Shown: positions 7,024 to 13,081 of the stretch, piece after piece
How positions within the stretch are numbered: the first letter of the stretch is position 1
How the letters are laid out: the number at the start of each line of letters is the position of its first letter
Source: Treponema sp.
GTDB taxonomy: Bacteria; Spirochaetota; Spirochaetia; Treponematales; Breznakiellaceae
Direction of reading: 5' to 3'
Assembly (NCBI GenBank): GCA_031283505.1
Contig: JAITBO010000297.1
Coordinates: 1 to 13,081, forward strand
Length of the DNA stretch: 13,081 nucleotides
The notes under the pieces: generated by a model
What the model saw: the letters and a program-made list of their open reading frames with translations, nothing else
Database searches by the model: none
What the model was told of the DNA's origin: nothing
Made by a program: the position numbers and the translations under genes

Positions 7024-7599
7024 TCACTTTACCAGCCCGGAGAAACCCATAAAAGCCATGGACAGAAGCGCCGCAGTGACAAACAGTACAGGCGTCCCTT
7101 TCAAAAATGGAGGGATAGGACTGGTTCTGATCCGTTTCCGTATACCCGCAAGCAGAAGGAGGGACAGCAGGAAGCCCAGGGCCACGCCGGCGGCATAGAC
7201 GATGGATTCCACGAACGTGTACCCGTTGGAGATCGCGTCCAGGGTTACCGCCAGAATGGCGCAGTTCGTGGTGATCAGGGCAAGATAGATGCCCATAGAC
7301 CCGTAAAGCGCCGGGACCGATTTTTTCAGGTAAAATTCCACCAGTTGGACCAAACTCGCAATGACCAGGATAAAGACCAAAAGTTTGAGGAATTCCAGGC
7401 CCAGGGGTTCCAGAATGAACCTGTAGATAGGCCAGGTAACGCAGGTCGCCAGGACCGTGACAAAGGTTACGGCTATGCCCATGCCTATAGACTTATCCTC
7501 GCCGGTACTCATCCCGATGAAGGGACAGAGGGCCAGGAACCGCATGAGTACCACATTGTCAATTAAAAAGGCGGCGATAAAAATCTTAAAAAGGTTCAT
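7024..7599 (-). CDS. rnfA: Rnf electron-transfer complex subunit RnfA
   Basis: A 191-residue integral membrane subunit with about six hydrophobic helices, the normal length for RnfA. Conserved Cys residues are seen at C25 (RFLALCPFIG) and C113 (ITTNCAIL). In the Rnf and Na-NQR families these, together with the equivalent pair in RnfE, hold an intramembrane iron-sulfur cluster. RnfA and RnfE are related, have inverted topology, and form the likely ion pathway. The ATG overlaps the rnfE stop as ATGA, with a strong GGAGGA site five bases before it. All features are typical; nothing looks damaged. Confidence 0.95.
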   Translation of the reverse strand: MNLFKIFIAAFLIDNVVLMRFLALCPFIGMSTGEDKSIGMGIAVTFVTVLATCVTWPIYRFILEPLGLEFLKLLVFILVIASLVQLVEFYLKKSVPALYGSMGIYLALITTNCAILAVTLDAISNGYTFVESIVYAAGVALGFLLSLLLLAGIRKRIRTSPIPPFLKGTPVLFVTAALLSMAFMGFSGLVK

Positions 7600-8264
7600 G
7601 CCTGTCCTCCATGATGACTGTGAACGTTGGTTGCGGCAGGCCCGGCATCGGAAGGCGCCGGTTCTTTAAGCCGGGATTTGATAAAGAGGTTAAGGGAAAT
7701 GAACATGGCAAACACAAAGAAGCCTCCGGGCGGCAGAATGAAGAACAGGACAGGCTGGTAACTGTCCGGCAACACCTGAAAGCCCAGGATAGTCCCGCTC
7801 CCCAGGAGTTCCCGTATCAGGGAGATCCCTGCCAGGACCCAGGTGTACCCCAGGCCCATACCCAGGGCATCGGGGATCACGTTGATAAGGGGCTGTTTGG
7901 AAGCGAAACCCTCGACCCGGCCCATGATGATGCAGTTAACCACGATGAGGGGAATAAAGACCCCCATGGCTTTGGACAGGTCCGGGAACCAGGCTTTCAG
8001 CACGTAATCGATCACCGTGGTAAAGGCGGCAATGATGATGATGAACACGGGAATACGCACTGATTCGGGGATGAGTTTGCGGAAAAGGCTGATGACCAGT
8101 TCCGACATAAGGAGTACAAAGGTCATGGAGAGCCCCATCCCTATACCGTTGGCCACTGCGGTGGTTACCGCCAGAGATGAACAGAGACCGATCATCAGCA
8201 TAAGCAGGGGGTTTTCCCTGATTATGCCGTTGGTAAATATAGCAAGCAATTGCCGGCTTTTCAT
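7596..8264 (-). CDS. rnfE: Rnf electron-transfer complex subunit RnfE
   Basis: A 222-residue membrane subunit, paralogous to RnfA, with about six helices. The iron-sulfur cysteines are visible as C28 (IGLCSSLAVT, where many homologues have GLCPALAVT) and C111 (VVNCIIMGR). The start is ATG 8264, which overlaps the rnfG stop as ATGA and has GGAGG six bases upstream. An earlier in-frame start at 8282 would lie inside rnfG without support. The C-terminal tail after the last helix is hydrophilic and ends with several His residues (VHSHHGGQA). This subunit acts with RnfA in coupling electron transfer to cation transport. Confidence 0.95.
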   Translation of the reverse strand: MKSRQLLAIFTNGIIRENPLLMLMIGLCSSLAVTTAVANGIGMGLSMTFVLLMSELVISLFRKLIPESVRIPVFIIIIAAFTTVIDYVLKAWFPDLSKAMGVFIPLIVVNCIIMGRVEGFASKQPLINVIPDALGMGLGYTWVLAGISLIRELLGSGTILGFQVLPDSYQPVLFFILPPGGFFVFAMFISLNLFIKSRLKEPAPSDAGPAATNVHSHHGGQA

Positions 8265-8848
8265 TGTACTCCTCCCATCCATGCGGCGGCGGCGGTTCCC
8301 GAAGCTTTGACCAGGGACGCTACCGCCCGGCTTGTAATCGTAGACGCGGTGACCGCCATTACGTCTTCCTTCGCTTCAAAAGGGTCGGTTACCGGCTTCC
8401 CCGCAAACTGACCGTAAAAGGTAAGATTCGCGGCCTTATCTACAAAGTAGGAGGCCGAGGCCGCGTTGGCCCCCAGGCCGGGGGTGTCCTGGTGTTCCAG
8501 TATCTTGACCCCCGCAATCCTGCCATCCGTTTTGACGCCCACCAGGACCGTGATGGGGCCGCCGTAGCTGGGTCCCGATGCCCGTATGGCCGTTCCCAAA
8601 AGGGTATCCCCCTGTTTTATTGCGTACTGGCTGCCAAAGATCACCGTACTCTGGGGGCTGGGAATCTCCCCGGTAATGTCCGAAAAAACATCGGCGCTGG
8701 GGAAAAGGTCCTTTAATGCGGCTTCCAGGTCCGCCTGGGACCGCTGGGCGATAATCTCTTTCGTGACATTGTATACAAAAGCCAGTCCCACACAGGCGGC
8801 AGTGGCAAAGCACGCCAGGACCAGGCCCAGTTTTAGCATATTTTTCAT
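8261..8848 (-). CDS. rnfG: Rnf electron-transfer complex subunit RnfG (FMN-binding)
   Basis: A 195-residue subunit with one N-terminal membrane helix (residues 5-26) and an extracytoplasmic FMN-binding domain. In this family ApbE attaches FMN covalently to Thr in a Dxx(S/T)GAT motif. Here the corresponding stretch is MAVTAST (residues 164-170) followed by ITSRAV, so T170 is the expected attachment site, but Asp, Gly and Ala of the motif are replaced by Met, Ala and Ser. The upstream GPITVLVGV and HQDTPGLGA motifs are typical of RnfG. ATG 8848 overlaps the rnfD stop as ATGA, with GGAGG seven bases upstream. A longer frame begins at 8995, but inside rnfD. Confidence 0.92.
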   Translation of the reverse strand: MKNMLKLGLVLACFATAACVGLAFVYNVTKEIIAQRSQADLEAALKDLFPSADVFSDITGEIPSPQSTVIFGSQYAIKQGDTLLGTAIRASGPSYGGPITVLVGVKTDGRIAGVKILEHQDTPGLGANAASASYFVDKAANLTFYGQFAGKPVTDPFEAKEDVMAVTASTITSRAVASLVKASGTAAAAWMGGVQ

Positions 8849-9882
8849 TTTGGCACCTCCGGCTTTTGCTTCCCGCCTGCGACGGTCTTTTTCGGTACAA
8901 ACCCGTACTTCTTCTGTAACAGCCGGTTCAGGAAGGGAGTACAGGCGTTCATGATGAGGATGCCATAGGTTACCCCTTCGGGGTAATTGCCCCATTTGCG
9001 GATAAGAACCGTGATAAGCCCCGCCCCGAACCCGAAGATGAGTTTACCTGTGGCGGTCATAGGGGCGGACACATAATCGGTAGCCATGAACACCGCCCCA
9101 AAAAGCACTCCGCCGCTCAGAATGCCGACAAGGGGATCCGTCCTCAGAACCAAGGAGGCGAGGAAAGCAGCAACGGTCATAGCCGCCGGAGCCCGCCAGT
9201 CGATGACTTTCTTAATCAGAAGGTATATTCCCCCGGCAAGGATGAGCAGGATCGAAGTTTCGCCTATACAGCCTCCGTGGTTCCCCAGGAACAGGGTCTT
9301 GACGGTGGACCAGTAATCCGGCGCGGCAGAAAGACCAACTCCGGCGAAGTCCGCTCCTATATCCGCGACAGTCCCCCCCAGTTTGAGTATCCCCAGGGGG
9401 GTGGCGGCGCTTACCGCATCGGCGGAAAAACCCGCCGGACGGCGCCAGGTGGTGATCGCCGCGGGAAAGCTCATGATCAGAAAAGCCCGGCCTATGAGGG
9501 CAGGGTTGAACACGTTGGCCCCCAGGCCGCCGAAAAACTCCTTTACCACGACAACCGCGAAGATCGCTCCCAGGGCCGTCATCCACCAGGGAGTGGAAGG
9601 AGGCAGGACAAGGGCCAGAAGCAAGCCGGACACCGCTGCGGAAAGATCCGCAATCCGGCATTCCTGCCTGGTAACGCGCCGGAAAAGGGCTTCCGCCGCT
9701 ACTGCCGCCGCTACGGACACCACAACATTGACAAGGGCCGTAAGCCCGAACAGCGCAACCCCAAAGATCGTTGCCGGAGCCAGGGCGATAAGTACGTGGA
9801 TCATCAGGGTCCGGGCCGCCACCGGCGAGGCAATATGAGGGCTTGACGCCAATAGTATAGGTTTTTGGTTGGTTTCTGCCAT
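8845..9882 (-). CDS. rnfD: Rnf electron-transfer complex subunit RnfD (FMN-binding)
   Basis: A 345-residue integral membrane subunit with about ten hydrophobic segments, the normal RnfD size. The covalent-flavin motif is complete as DAVSAAT (residues 155-161) followed by PLG, so T161 is the expected FMN-phosphothreonine site. Other family marks are GGLGANVFNPALIGRAF (119-134) and ATDYVSAPMT (267-276). The C-terminal tail is basic and cytoplasmic. The start ATG at 9882 lies 9 bp after the rnfC stop, and the rnfC stop TAA is itself part of the TAAGGA ribosome site. RnfD relates to NqrB and forms part of the membrane electron and ion path. Confidence 0.95.
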   Translation of the reverse strand: MAETNQKPILLASSPHIASPVAARTLMIHVLIALAPATIFGVALFGLTALVNVVVSVAAAVAAEALFRRVTRQECRIADLSAAVSGLLLALVLPPSTPWWMTALGAIFAVVVVKEFFGGLGANVFNPALIGRAFLIMSFPAAITTWRRPAGFSADAVSAATPLGILKLGGTVADIGADFAGVGLSAAPDYWSTVKTLFLGNHGGCIGETSILLILAGGIYLLIKKVIDWRAPAAMTVAAFLASLVLRTDPLVGILSGGVLFGAVFMATDYVSAPMTATGKLIFGFGAGLITVLIRKWGNYPEGVTYGILIMNACTPFLNRLLQKKYGFVPKKTVAGGKQKPEVPK

Positions 9883-9891
9883 GATGATTCC

Positions 9892-11304
9892 TTACTTTCT
9901 TCCCGCTACCACGGAAACCGGCGCTGCCTGCGCCGCGAGAGCTTCGGCGGCTTTTTTCCGCGCCTGTTCCTGAACTTGCCGGATCCGCAGTCGCTGTTTT
10001 CCTATTCTGAACCGCTGAACCAGCTTGATCCGGGCCGGACATACATAGCTGCAACTCCCGCATTCGATGCAGTCCATCAAACCGGCCCTGACCGCCTCGT
10101 CCAGGTCTTCCGCATCCAGGGCCTCTTTCATGATCGCCGGGGAAAGCCGGCAGGCGCAATTCCGTATGCACCGGGCGCAGTGTATACAAGGACCTTCGGC
10201 GTCCGTATAGGTTTCTTCGGCAGTCATAAGGACAATGCCGGAAGTGTTTTTCTGAATCGGGATCGACGTAGCAGGCACTGCGGTTCCCATCATGGGGCCC
10301 CCAAACAGAATCTTCCTCAGCTTGTCGTAGTCAATATCCATGAATTCCGCCGGAAGATCCGAAATCAGAGTCCCTATAGGAGCCCGGATGTTTTTGGGTA
10401 GCTTGCAGGCCCCTCCCGAAACGGTAAGGTCCCGGTCTATAAGTGGCTTGCCCAGGGTAAAGGCTTCGGCAATGGCCACCAGGGTCCCCACGTTCTGAAC
10501 TATACACCCCGCGTCCATGGGGAGCCCGCCGCTGGGCACTTCCCGGCCCGTCAGGGCGGTGATGAGCATTTTTTCGCCCCCCTGGGGATAACGGGTCTTG
10601 CAAAGCCCCACGCCGATGTCCCCCGGATACCCCCCAATCCGCACTTCCCGTTCGATAAGGGGGATGAGGCCGGCCTTGTTGTCTTCCATCCCGATGATGG
10701 CCCGGTTTACCCCGGTTATCTTCATTACAATGGCCAGCCCCTTGACCAGAAGGTGGGGCTTTTCGGTGATGACCGCCTCGTCGGTGGTCAGATAGGGCTC
10801 GCACTCCGCGCCGTCGGCGATGATGATGTCTATCTTCTTACCCGGCGGCGGGTTCAACTTTACATGGGCAGGAAACCCCGCTCCCCCCATGCCGATGATC
10901 CCCGCTTCCCTAATCCGCGCCAGGGCTTCTTCCCGGGTACATACGAACGGGTCCAGAGGAGGCAGAAAATCAACCTCCGCCGCCGCCACAGTATCGGCTT
11001 CAATGATGATACACGGCCCGTCCAGGTTGTTGGACTGGGTCCGGTTCTCGATTTTTTTGACCACTCCGGAGATAGATGCATGAACCGGCGTTGTCATGGG
11101 CCCCGGATTCGCCGCGTCAGCTATTTTCTGGCCCCGCTTGACCCGGTCGCCCGGGGCAACCAGGCTCTTGTTTGGGGCGCCAAAATGCTGATTTATGGGG
11201 ATTACCACCTGCCTGGGCAAGGGAACAAGCTCAACCGGTTTCCCTTCGGTGGCGTGCTTCCGCGTTGAAAGCAGCAAACCCCGCTTAAATGTTTTTATCG
11301 CCAT
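9892..11304 (-). CDS. rnfC: Rnf electron-transfer complex subunit RnfC (NAD/FMN and Fe-S)
   Basis: A 470-residue peripheral subunit, first gene of the operon. It resembles the 51-kDa NADH-binding subunit of complex I. The nucleotide/flavin region has GMGGAGFP (residues 138-145) and GAECEPYLTTDE (165-176). Two 4Fe-4S sites follow: C373/C376/C379/C383 and C412/C415/C418/C422. The residue after C383 is Ala rather than the usual Pro, with an extra C385. RnfC exchanges electrons with NAD on the cytoplasmic side. The C-terminus is a short charged, Ala-rich helix without the long repeats found in some proteobacterial RnfC. The start is supported by AAAGGAG ten bases upstream of the ATG. Confidence 0.95.
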   Translation of the reverse strand: MAIKTFKRGLLLSTRKHATEGKPVELVPLPRQVVIPINQHFGAPNKSLVAPGDRVKRGQKIADAANPGPMTTPVHASISGVVKKIENRTQSNNLDGPCIIIEADTVAAAEVDFLPPLDPFVCTREEALARIREAGIIGMGGAGFPAHVKLNPPPGKKIDIIIADGAECEPYLTTDEAVITEKPHLLVKGLAIVMKITGVNRAIIGMEDNKAGLIPLIEREVRIGGYPGDIGVGLCKTRYPQGGEKMLITALTGREVPSGGLPMDAGCIVQNVGTLVAIAEAFTLGKPLIDRDLTVSGGACKLPKNIRAPIGTLISDLPAEFMDIDYDKLRKILFGGPMMGTAVPATSIPIQKNTSGIVLMTAEETYTDAEGPCIHCARCIRNCACRLSPAIMKEALDAEDLDEAVRAGLMDCIECGSCSYVCPARIKLVQRFRIGKQRLRIRQVQEQARKKAAEALAAQAAPVSVVAGRK

Positions 11305-11398
11305 TTACTGGCTTCTCCTTTAAACAGATAACGGTTGTGATATATTGTTCTATAACCAAACCATGTTCCGATTTGACGTTCTTTTTTATTATAGAATA

Positions 11399-11427
11399 TT
11401 TATGCCGAAAATCCACTTTATGGTCAA
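11399..11427 (-). promoter_or_regulatory. Candidate rnf operon promoter
   Basis: On the minus strand, TTGACC (11427-11422) and CATAAA (11404-11399) are separated by 17 bp, five and four matches to the -35 and -10 consensus. Transcription would start near 11392, leaving a leader of nearly 90 bases before rnfC. A perfect TATAAT also occurs at 11393-11388 on the same strand, but without a good -35. Which is used cannot be told from sequence. Confidence 0.4.
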
Positions 11428-11501
11428 TGGGATCCTAATACCAGCGCATATAAAAACGGGAAGAAGAGGTATACTTGGCATAGTTTTCCGGGAGGGGAAC
11501 T

Positions 11502-11740
11502 ATGGAACAAGAATACCAACCGCCACAAATGTCCCTTATGGCCTATTTTTCAAGTCTCAAGGACCCTCGGATAGAGCGGAACAAGCTGTATCCGTTCCAC
11601 GAGGTCATCGTCATTACCATTCTGGCCCATGGTATCCCGCATCATGACGTGTACCGGGGGCGATGTACCGCATAGTGCCGGAAGAAATTGAAAGGGGTTT
11701 TAAGAACTGAGTACGGGCGATCAGGCAGTGGTTTATATTA
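11502..11740 (+). pseudogene. ISAs1-family transposase remnant with internal deletion, frameshift and stop
   Basis: A strong ribosome site (GGGAGGGG) precedes ATG 11502. The first frame reads MEQEYQPPQMSLMAYFSSLK followed by DPRIERNKLYPFHEVIVITI, the N-terminal region of ISAs1-type DDE transposases. It then jumps directly to HGIPHHDVYR, which in intact proteins lies some tens of residues further on, so an in-frame segment is missing. The frame ends at TAG 11673-11675. The expected continuation, MYRIVPEEIERGFKN, is found in another frame from ATG 11663. It is cut by TGA where Trp is expected and continues VRAIRQ before homology is lost. The DDE catalytic core is absent, so the element cannot move on its own. 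Confidence 0.75.
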
Positions 11741-11783
11741 TTCTTCCTGCGCAACATGAGTTATTAAGATTCTCCTTTTCTAA

Positions 11784-11903
11784 CAATGTCTAAACCCGGA
11801 AGAACGGATCGAACTCGAAGTGTTTAGGAAAACCGGGAAAAGGAACACCGCCAAAGCCAGGAGATTCCTTTGTATTCAGGTTCTCTCACCATCGATCCCT
11901 TAG
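11784..11903 (+). pseudogene. Short transposase-like fragment, possibly IS630-type N-terminus
   Basis: Between two stop codons the frame gives a 39-residue peptide with LNPEERIELEVFRKTGKR followed by NTAKARRFLCIQ. It resembles the N-terminal helix-turn-helix segment of IS630-type transposases (an EER-ELE pattern followed by basic residues and ARR), but it is too short for a firm call. It has no ATG and no ribosome site. The surroundings are otherwise IS debris, which supports a relic. Confidence 0.3.
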
Positions 11904-11922
11904 AGCCGACGGTGAAAGAACC
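11879..11922 (-). repeat. 16-bp stem-loop, fully paired only in minus-strand RNA
   Basis: Arms 11879-11894 and 11907-11922 enclose a 12-base loop. As DNA, 14 of 16 positions are complementary. In RNA made from the minus strand both exceptions become G-U pairs, whereas in plus-strand RNA they are A-C mismatches. This strand bias suggests that, if functional, the structure works in the minus-strand transcript, downstream of the lipoprotein gene. Confidence 0.5.
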
Positions 11923-11926
11923 TTAT

Positions 11927-11978
11927 GAACTGTGCAGAAATAACATGATCAAACGGTCATGTTATTTCTGCACAGTTC
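11927..11978 (-). terminator. Long perfect hairpin after the lipoprotein gene, probable terminator
   Basis: Arms 11927-11948 and 11957-11978 are perfect 22-bp reverse complements separated by eight bases; in RNA two more pairs (one a G-U wobble on the plus strand) can close a four-base loop. It begins 13 bases after the lipoprotein stop codon. There is no T tract on either strand, so it is not a textbook intrinsic terminator. A stem-only terminator, an mRNA 3'-end protector or a palindromic repeat element are all possible. Confidence 0.5.
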
Positions 11979-11991
11979 CTTAAAGAGATGT

Positions 11992-12972
11992 TTATTTTAC
12001 GGTAATCGAGTCGATGGTAACAGTATAGCTTTTTTCCCGGACGTGGTTAATATTGGTACTATTATCCAGCCAGTCTCCCCCGTTGTTTACGATCCGGAAC
12101 CCAAGGGGTGCAAACCCTTTGTTGGCGCCGGCTTCAGCTAACTTGGTTCCGTCAATTTCAAGGAAACCTTCGTCGGGACCTTCTTCCTTATCAAAATCAA
12201 TATACTGTTGATAAGTGTTTTCGTAATTGACCTCCGAATCGCCGGCAGCGGCCTGAATGATAATCTGGTGTTCCTGGCCGGCGTTATAGCCGGGTTCCAG
12301 GCGGTATTCCACCGTAATCGTTTTACCATTAAGAGGCAGTACGGAAGTGGGGAACTCGTAGTAGGCCGCGCCCTCCTGATTGGTAGCATTGGTAAAGGTT
12401 ATTTTATTCCCCTCTACGGACACATAAGACGCTCCGAAGATCACACTGAAAGAGGGTAGGTCCGTTCTTGCGATAAACCTGATGCCTGTTATCTCAATCT
12501 TACCGACACGCTCTCCCTGGGGCTCGTCTCCCTGCATGGTTCTCTGAACCGCCAGGGCCAGGGGAATTCCCGTATCGGATGCCGCCACCCCCTTGCTGTT
12601 GGTCCCTGTTATTAGATTATAGCCGTCAAGGATGGGATCGGCGTCCCAATCGGCGCTTGAAGCACCGGCGCTCAACAGCTTGAACTGGGCCATACTGTTG
12701 ACACAGTTTGCCTGGTCAATCAGGTTTCCATCGGGATCGTACAGAAGGGCCTCAATCACTACCGTACTGTAATATTTAAGGTCAAGAACGCCGGACAGGT
12801 CAGCCACCCATCCGTTGTTACTGTTATTGACGCTCCAGTCTTCCCGGCCCAGAGCCGAACCCAGAATAGTAATATCCTCCGGGGTTACGGGATCCGTTTC
12901 CGGTCCGGGCGGCGTATTACAGCCGAAAAAAACAAGCCCCGCGATGATACAGGGCAGTAATCCGTTTTTTAT
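11992..12972 (-). CDS. Predicted lipoprotein with two beta-rich modules, non-standard start
   Basis: Reading from 12972 gives a 326-residue protein beginning (I)KNGLLPCIIAGLVFFGCN, which is a basic n-region, a hydrophobic stretch and an FFGC lipobox in the relaxed spirochaete style, then a Pro-rich linker. The mature part has two similar beta-rich modules, the first ending GKIEITGIRF and the second ending YTVTIDSITV, each with an aromatic and Asn-rich surface, as in carbohydrate-binding or adhesin domains. I do not recognise the family. There is no in-frame ATG, GTG or TTG between the upstream stop (12999-12997) and GTG 12807, and starting at 12807 would discard the signal peptide. The codon in the right place is ATA (12972), one transition from ATG. 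Either ATA is used, the gene is inactivated, or there is a sequencing error. Confidence 0.65.
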   Translation of the reverse strand: MKNGLLPCIIAGLVFFGCNTPPGPETDPVTPEDITILGSALGREDWSVNNSNNGWVADLSGVLDLKYYSTVVIEALLYDPDGNLIDQANCVNSMAQFKLLSAGASSADWDADPILDGYNLITGTNSKGVAASDTGIPLALAVQRTMQGDEPQGERVGKIEITGIRFIARTDLPSFSVIFGASYVSVEGNKITFTNATNQEGAAYYEFPTSVLPLNGKTITVEYRLEPGYNAGQEHQIIIQAAAGDSEVNYENTYQQYIDFDKEEGPDEGFLEIDGTKLAEAGANKGFAPLGFRIVNNGGDWLDNSTNINHVREKSYTVTIDSITVK

Positions 12973-12973
12973 T

Positions 12974-13056
12974 AAAGGGCGTAGCCCTTTTGGGGTTTAA
13001 TACCCCGCCCCTTGGGGCGCTTCCTACTGGGGGTGCGGGGGATGTGTTCCCCCGCA
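12974..13056. repeat. Array of four consecutive GC-rich hairpins
   Basis: Four palindromes follow one another: aaagggc/gcccttt (12974-12990, loop 3), ggggt/acccc (12992-13006, loop 5), gcccc/ggggc (13007-13018, loop 2) and a 9-bp stem tgcggggga/tcccccgca (13034-13056, loop 5). Composition is far more GC-rich than the flanks. The array ends one base from the putative ATA start of the lipoprotein gene. It resembles a dispersed REP-like repeat rather than a gene; a terminator for a gene to the right is also possible. The rest to 13081 holds nothing else I can assign. Confidence 0.6.
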
Positions 13057-13081
13057 TACACAAAGATTTCACGGAGAAATC

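Noticed and set aside
8848..8995. Longer rnfG, and similar extensions of rnfE (to 8282) and the AAA+ gene (to 6276)
   Set aside because: The extensions lie within the preceding genes; the ATGA overlaps, most with good ribosome sites, fit the family N-termini.
9212..10189. Minus-strand 325-residue open frame overlapping rnfC and rnfD
   Set aside because: It is an alternate-frame shadow of rnfC/rnfD, with Gly/Pro/Arg-rich low-complexity sequence and no domain.
11373..11402. Plus-strand TTGACG followed by TATTTA, as a promoter for the ISAs1 remnant
   Set aside because: The -10 is weak, the spacing is 18 bp, and the gene is dead; it overlaps the minus-strand rnf promoter region and adds little.
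12917..13057. 46-codon minus-strand frame from ATG 13057 (MRGNTSPAPP...), possibly shifting into the lipoprotein frame at a T7 run
   Set aside because: Its sequence is a translation of the hairpin repeat, and joining it to the lipoprotein would remove the hydrophobic signal segment.

Overview
The window reads as part of a spirochaete chromosome, most plausibly a Treponema from an anaerobic gut habitat. The grounds are circumstantial: an Rnf electron-transfer operon in the order C-D-G-E-A-B, stand-alone PilZ proteins, a relaxed spirochaete-type lipobox, moderate GC, and degraded IS elements. No rRNA or marker gene fixes the species. No tRNA, rRNA or CRISPR array was seen.

Layout. Positions 1-750 hold mobile-element debris: the 3' part of an integrase-core transposase gene broken by two frameshifts, a pair of short direct repeats, and a 135-bp AT-rich element bounded by perfect 14-bp inverted repeats. 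From 810 to 4644 lies a plus-strand group: two tandem PilZ (c-di-GMP receptor) genes, an RlmM-like 23S rRNA 2'-O-methyltransferase whose start overlaps the second PilZ stop, a THUMP-domain RlmL/YpsC-like RNA methyltransferase with its own promoter and probably a leaderless mRNA, and a TetR-family regulator.

From 11304 down to 4690 on the minus strand is a compact operon, rnfC-rnfD-rnfG-rnfE-rnfA-rnfB followed by a DUF815-type AAA+ ATPase. Four of its junctions are ATGA stop/start overlaps. The Rnf proteins form the membrane complex that couples electron transfer between ferredoxin and NAD to sodium or proton translocation. The ATPase is translationally coupled to rnfB, so it is a candidate accessory factor of unknown role.

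Upstream of rnfC, 11340-11990 holds the likely rnf promoter, a deletion-scarred ISAs1-type transposase, another transposase-like scrap and two strong adjacent stem-loops. The last gene, 12972-11992 on the minus strand, encodes a predicted lipoprotein with two beta-rich modules. Its signal peptide is intact but has no ATG, GTG or TTG start codon, and its 5' end abuts a GC-rich array of four consecutive hairpins (12974-13056).

I see no clear-cut new defence or biosynthetic system. The observations most worth checking are the Rnf-linked AAA+ ATPase, the altered flavinylation motif of RnfG, the insertion in the THUMP methyltransferase, the lipoprotein start and hairpin array, and the paired hairpins at 11879-11978.
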